This document shows, piece by piece, positions 6,878 to 9,435 of a stretch of DNA of 9,435 nt (positions are counted from its first letter, which is position 1; the number at the start of each line of letters is the position of its first letter). The stretch is from Moraxellaceae bacterium (GTDB lineage Bacteria > Pseudomonadota > Gammaproteobacteria > Pseudomonadales > UBA3067), in contig NVTH01000217.1 in assembly GCA_002401525.1 (NCBI GenBank), positions 1-9,435 of the forward strand, in the 5' to 3' direction. The notes beneath the pieces were generated by a model. The model ran no database searches, was not told the origin of the DNA, and was given only the letters and a program-made list of their open reading frames with translations. The position numbers and the translations under genes were made by a program.

Positions 6878-6948
6878 TTACGAAACCCATGTTAAGAAAC
6901 CAACGTTACGAAAGCCAATATTAAGAAACCAACGTTACGAAACCAAGG
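6878..6948. repeat. Tandem array of five 14-15-bp units
   Basis: Units start at 6878, 6892, 6906, 6921 and 6935 (lengths 14, 14, 15, 14, 14), with consensus TTAMGAAACCAACG. Units with TTAC and TTAA alternate, so the array also looks like a 28-29-bp higher-order repeat. It lies 50-120 bp upstream of the lptF start, inside its expected promoter or leader. Confidence 0.9.
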
Positions 6949-7002
6949 TGTTGATGCAAATTCAATACAGTGTCAATCTTTCAATTAAGCTAACAAGCAA
7001 TT

Positions 7003-7026
7003 CACCTTACAATCCACCTTACAATC
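7003..7026. repeat. Perfect 12-bp tandem duplication
   Basis: CACCTTACAATC occurs twice in direct succession (7003-7014, 7015-7026), followed by a partial third copy, CAGCAATCC. It is unrelated in sequence to the 14-bp array in the same gap. Confidence 0.9.
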
Positions 7027-7174
7027 CAGCAATCCTAGCGCGCATCGAGGCTTAAAAACCAAAATTAACGAGTAGACCTTAATAAATTCACTAAAATCAA
7101 CGCAAGCCCTAAACAAATAGTCGTTAATATGTTCTAGAATCGGCGATAGCAAATTTCAAAGCCTACCAATACTA

Positions 7175-7180
7175 ACGGAG
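7175..7180 (+). promoter_or_regulatory. Ribosome-binding site of pepA
   Basis: ACGGAG lies 5 nt before the ATG at 7186 and supports this start. Confidence 0.75.
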
Positions 7181-7185
7181 CAACA

Positions 7186-8694
7186 ATGGCATATACAATC
7201 AAATCGGGTCAAGCAGCAAAACAACCTAGCGACTGTCTCATTATAGGTCTCTACCAAAATGGTGACATGACTCCGAGCACCGAATCAATTAACAAGCTCT
7301 GTGGTGGACAAATAAAAAAATGGTTTGAAAGCGGCGACATTAACGGTGCATTAGGAAAAACACAAATTTTCCATGGCCTCAAACAAGTCACGGCACCGCG
7401 GATTTTGGTGGTAGGTTTAGGCGACGAAAAAAAACTAACCCTGGTGAAATATAAAAAAGCCTTCAGTTTAAGCATGTCTGCGCTAAAAAACAGCGGCGCG
7501 AAAAGTGCACACCATTGCCTCACTGAAATCACCATCAATGGCGTGGATGAAGAGGAAGTATTTCGCCAAGCCGGGATTATGGCCCAAGCAAGCCAGTATC
7601 AATACCAACTGTTTAAATCAAAAAAGAAAAAGCCCGAGGCAAAACCTCTCGCGTTAAGCTTCCAAAGTAACGGCCAATCAGCCAGCAAATCAGCCACTGC
7701 CGCCCTCAATCAAGGACAAGCCATTGGCAATGGGGTCAACGTTGCTCGAGACCTCGGCAATCACCCCTCGAATCTCTGCACCCCGGGCTATTTAGCCGAC
7801 GAAGCAAAGAAACTCGCCAAAAAATACACAGCCATCACCACTCAAATTATCGAAGAGAAGCAAATGGCCAAACTGGGCATGGGCGCATTCCTTTCGGTGA
7901 GCAAAGGAAGTGACCTGCCGGGTAAATTAATTGTCATGAAATACCAGGGCCCGGGCACAGGTAAAGGCGCTCAGCAAGACAAGCCCATCGTATTGGTAGG
8001 CAAAGGGGTCACCTTTGACAGCGGCGGTATCTCCTTAAAGCCAGGTGCAGCCATGGATGAAATGAAATACGACATGTGCGGTGCCGCAAGCGTGTTTGGC
8101 ACTATCAACGCCGTCGCCGAAATGAAACTGCCCATTCACATGATCGCCGTAGTGGCCGCGGCTGAAAACATGCCCAGCGGAGGAGCATCGAAACCCGGAG
8201 ACATCGTCACCACTATGTCCGGGCAGACGGTTGAAATACTCAACACAGACGCCGAAGGCCGTCTCGTATTATGCGATACACTTACTTACGTCGAGCGCTT
8301 TAAACCTCGCGCCGTAGTGGACATTGCCACCTTAACCGGTGCCTGCGTAGTCGCCTTGGGCAGCCACGCCAGCGCTGTTTACAGCAACAACGAAACACTG
8401 CAACAATCGCTTTTAGACGCAGGCACGTCAAGCGCTGACCGCGGTTGGGCCATGCCATTGTGGGATGACTACCAAGAGCTGCTAAACAGTCCGTTTGCAG
8501 ACATGGCTAATATTGGTGGAAAAGCTGCAGGCACAATTACCGCCGCTTGTTTTTTATCTCGATTTACTAAGAAATATAATTGGGCTCATATTGATATTGC
8601 TGGTACTGCATGGCGCAGCGGAAAAGCCAAAGGTGCTACAGGTCGTCCTGTACCTATGCTGACTCAATATATTATGAGCCGATGTGAAAGCTAA
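7186..8694 (+). CDS. pepA: Leucyl aminopeptidase (M17 family)
   Basis: This cytoplasmic two-metal exopeptidase removes N-terminal Leu and other residues from peptides; in E. coli PepA is also a DNA-binding accessory factor. The 502 residues match the E. coli length of 503. The variable N-terminal domain spans about 1-165. The catalytic domain keeps every key residue: K273 and D278 in GKGVTFDSGG, K285, D296 in KYDMCGA, and D355, E357 and R359 in the M17 signature NTDAEGRL. The C-terminus (DMANIGG, SGKAKGATGRPVPML) is typical. It is divergent from lptF. Codon use changes sharply from codon 441 onward: G/C-ending codons drop from 35 of 58 in the preceding 62 codons to 10 of 58 in the last 62 (Met and Trp excluded, hand count), although the protein stays intact. 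The expected downstream partner holC is absent or broken. Confidence 0.97.
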   Translation: MAYTIKSGQAAKQPSDCLIIGLYQNGDMTPSTESINKLCGGQIKKWFESGDINGALGKTQIFHGLKQVTAPRILVVGLGDEKKLTLVKYKKAFSLSMSALKNSGAKSAHHCLTEITINGVDEEEVFRQAGIMAQASQYQYQLFKSKKKKPEAKPLALSFQSNGQSASKSATAALNQGQAIGNGVNVARDLGNHPSNLCTPGYLADEAKKLAKKYTAITTQIIEEKQMAKLGMGAFLSVSKGSDLPGKLIVMKYQGPGTGKGAQQDKPIVLVGKGVTFDSGGISLKPGAAMDEMKYDMCGAASVFGTINAVAEMKLPIHMIAVVAAAENMPSGGASKPGDIVTTMSGQTVEILNTDAEGRLVLCDTLTYVERFKPRAVVDIATLTGACVVALGSHASAVYSNNETLQQSLLDAGTSSADRGWAMPLWDDYQELLNSPFADMANIGGKAAGTITAACFLSRFTKKYNWAHIDIAGTAWRSGKAKGATGRPVPMLTQYIMSRCES

Positions 8695-8721
8695 TTATTA
8701 ATCTCATACTATTAGAAATTT

Positions 8722-8790
8722 ATGACCCAAGTTGAATTTTATTCTGTTGATTCTGAACTCATTAAACATTTGAAAATGCTTACTTTTTAG
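8722..8790 (+). pseudogene. Possible broken 5' end of holC (DNA polymerase III chi subunit)
   Basis: An ATG 27 bp after the pepA stop opens a 22-codon frame beginning MTQVEFYSVDSE and ending at TAG. HolC proteins commonly begin M-x-x-V/A-x-F-Y, and holC is the usual gene after pepA, so both position and sequence fit a holC remnant. The next 230 codons of this frame are full of stops. A stretch around codons 87-102 (LNL, stop, EVSKLVTELV) is faintly like the HolC core, but this is too weak to count alone. The match rests on about eight residues and could be chance. Confidence 0.3.
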
Positions 8791-9432
8791 TTAGATATAC
8801 TTTTTATTTAATTCGTGCAAATCCAACTTCTTCCTATATTTATAGATTCATGTAGAAAACTGAACTCAATCAATTAACCACTTTTGTTGATAAGTTGCCC
8901 TTTTTTCAAAAAATTGCCTGTACTGCAAAATAATGGAGAAAAAAGACAATTTATAGAATTTGCAATCGATTCAGCCATTGCATTAAATCTATAAGAAGTT
9001 TCAAAACTCGTTACTGAATTAGTATTTTCTTATTAAAATTCTTCTGGAGTATAGCCCAATAATTCAATTAAATATTTCGAAATATGAATTGATTTTAATT
9101 ATTTATTTTCTCCATAAAATCTCAAGAAAAAATAAGGTTTATTTTGATATTTATCCAAATGGCATTATACTTCATTATCGTCTTTATAATCTCTTATTTA
9201 CGAAGGTGTTCATTCTTTAGAAATTTCCAATTTTAAAGCTAATTTATACAAAATCGAATCTTATAAAGATTTTAAGCATTCAATTACGTATTATCTATTA
9301 TAATTTCCCCAAGCTCCTTTAAATTTTAGATACATGTGAAAATTTTAAAATTTGTCTAGATTCGTGTAATCTATTTACATAAAATAATTTAAAACATCAT
9401 TATAGGATTATTTATCATTAAAGTAAGCATTT
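8774..9432. repeat. 13-bp inverted repeat pair about 630 bp apart
   Basis: AAATGCTTACTTT at 8774-8786 and its exact reverse complement AAAGTAAGCATTT at 9420-9432 enclose most of the A+T-rich region. The left copy lies within the putative holC start. Longer arms cannot be judged because the window ends three bases after the right copy. It could be the ends of a small insertion, or chance in A+T-rich DNA. Confidence 0.4.
9065..9091. other. Dyad symmetry in the A+T-rich region
   Basis: A 14-bp perfect palindrome, ATATTTCGAAATAT (9072-9085), is flanked by CAATT and AATTG (9065-9069, 9087-9091), giving a 12-bp stem with a small asymmetric internal loop. It could be an operator or an RNA hairpin, but no adjacent gene supports a role. 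Confidence 0.45.
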
Positions 9433-9435
9433 GCG

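Larger units (their letters stand above)
6828..7185. promoter_or_regulatory. Divergent lptF / pepA intergenic region
   Basis: These 358 bp must hold promoters for both directions. A possible -10 for pepA is TAGAAT at 7135-7140, but no good -35 partner is seen. For lptF a TTGACA occurs on the minus strand (6971-6976) without a convincing -10. The region is dominated by two tandem repeat sets (6878-6948 and 7003-7026). No ORF with coding character and no recognisable operator was found. Confidence 0.5.
8695..9435. other. A+T-rich region with no intact gene
   Basis: Sampled 60-base lines here contain roughly 13-28% G+C, against about 50% inside pepA. All six frames are broken by frequent stops, at a density expected for random DNA of this composition. 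The longest open stretch I found (plus strand, about 65 codons ending near 9219) has no start codon and no recognisable family. Structures seen are a 13-bp inverted repeat pair, a dyad at 9065-9091 and three copies of TAGATWCRTGT. In most gammaproteobacteria holC and valS follow pepA; neither is present intact. The region may be degenerated DNA, DNA from an A+T-rich relative, or an assembly artefact. Confidence 0.8.

Noticed and set aside
6971..6976. Perfect TTGACA on the minus strand as the lptF -35 box
   Set aside because: No acceptable -10 sequence is found at a spacing of 16-18 bp downstream.
7251..7538. Minus-strand ORF of 95 codons inside pepA
   Set aside because: It is antisense to the pepA N-terminal domain and has no supporting signals.
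9013..9219. Open stretch of about 65 codons in the A+T-rich region, considered as a gene
   Set aside because: It lacks a start codon and a ribosome-binding site, resembles no family I know, and is unremarkable for DNA of this composition.

Overview
The window reads as a piece of a gammaproteobacterial chromosome. The evidence is a divergent lptFG / pepA pair, a TonB-linked metal or cofactor importer, and intact Gram-negative envelope genes of moderate G+C. Ten genes are supported. The first is cut by the left edge. Five face right or left of ordinary spacers, and the last stretch (8695-9435) holds no gene I can defend.

Layout. At 2-1862 (+) there is the 3' end of a FecCD-type permease, its ATPase, and a TonB-family protein. 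They are packed with 1 and 6 bp between them, so this is probably one operon for TonB-dependent uptake of a siderophore, haem or cobalamin. A convergent gap (1863-2108) carries an ATTCCC-N8-GGGAAT hairpin and a separate 108-bp inverted-repeat element. Four transcription units or parts of units then run leftward: a zinc-type CDF exporter (2109-3008), a small tail-anchored protein (3239-3550) behind a PP2C-type phosphatase (3569-4318), and lptG (4561-5622) behind lptF (5685-6827). LptF and LptG form the membrane core of the ABC exporter that pulls lipopolysaccharide out of the inner membrane. pepA (7186-8694, +) encodes leucyl aminopeptidase and is divergent from lptF, a common gammaproteobacterial order.

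Two themes stand out. First, short tandem repeats of unrelated sequence recur: 6-bp units inside tonB, 25-bp units at the end of the small membrane gene, a 13-bp array running into the GTG start of the phosphatase, and 14-bp and 12-bp arrays between lptF and pepA. Second, third-position G+C in pepA falls abruptly near 8506 (about 60% to 17% by hand count over 62 codons each side). The DNA downstream is very A+T-rich and has no ORF. Its only gene-like sign is a possible 22-codon holC start. This suggests either recombination with an A+T-rich relative or an assembly junction. I do not see a clear undescribed multi-gene system; the pepA/holC boundary and the repeat arrays are the parts most worth checking.
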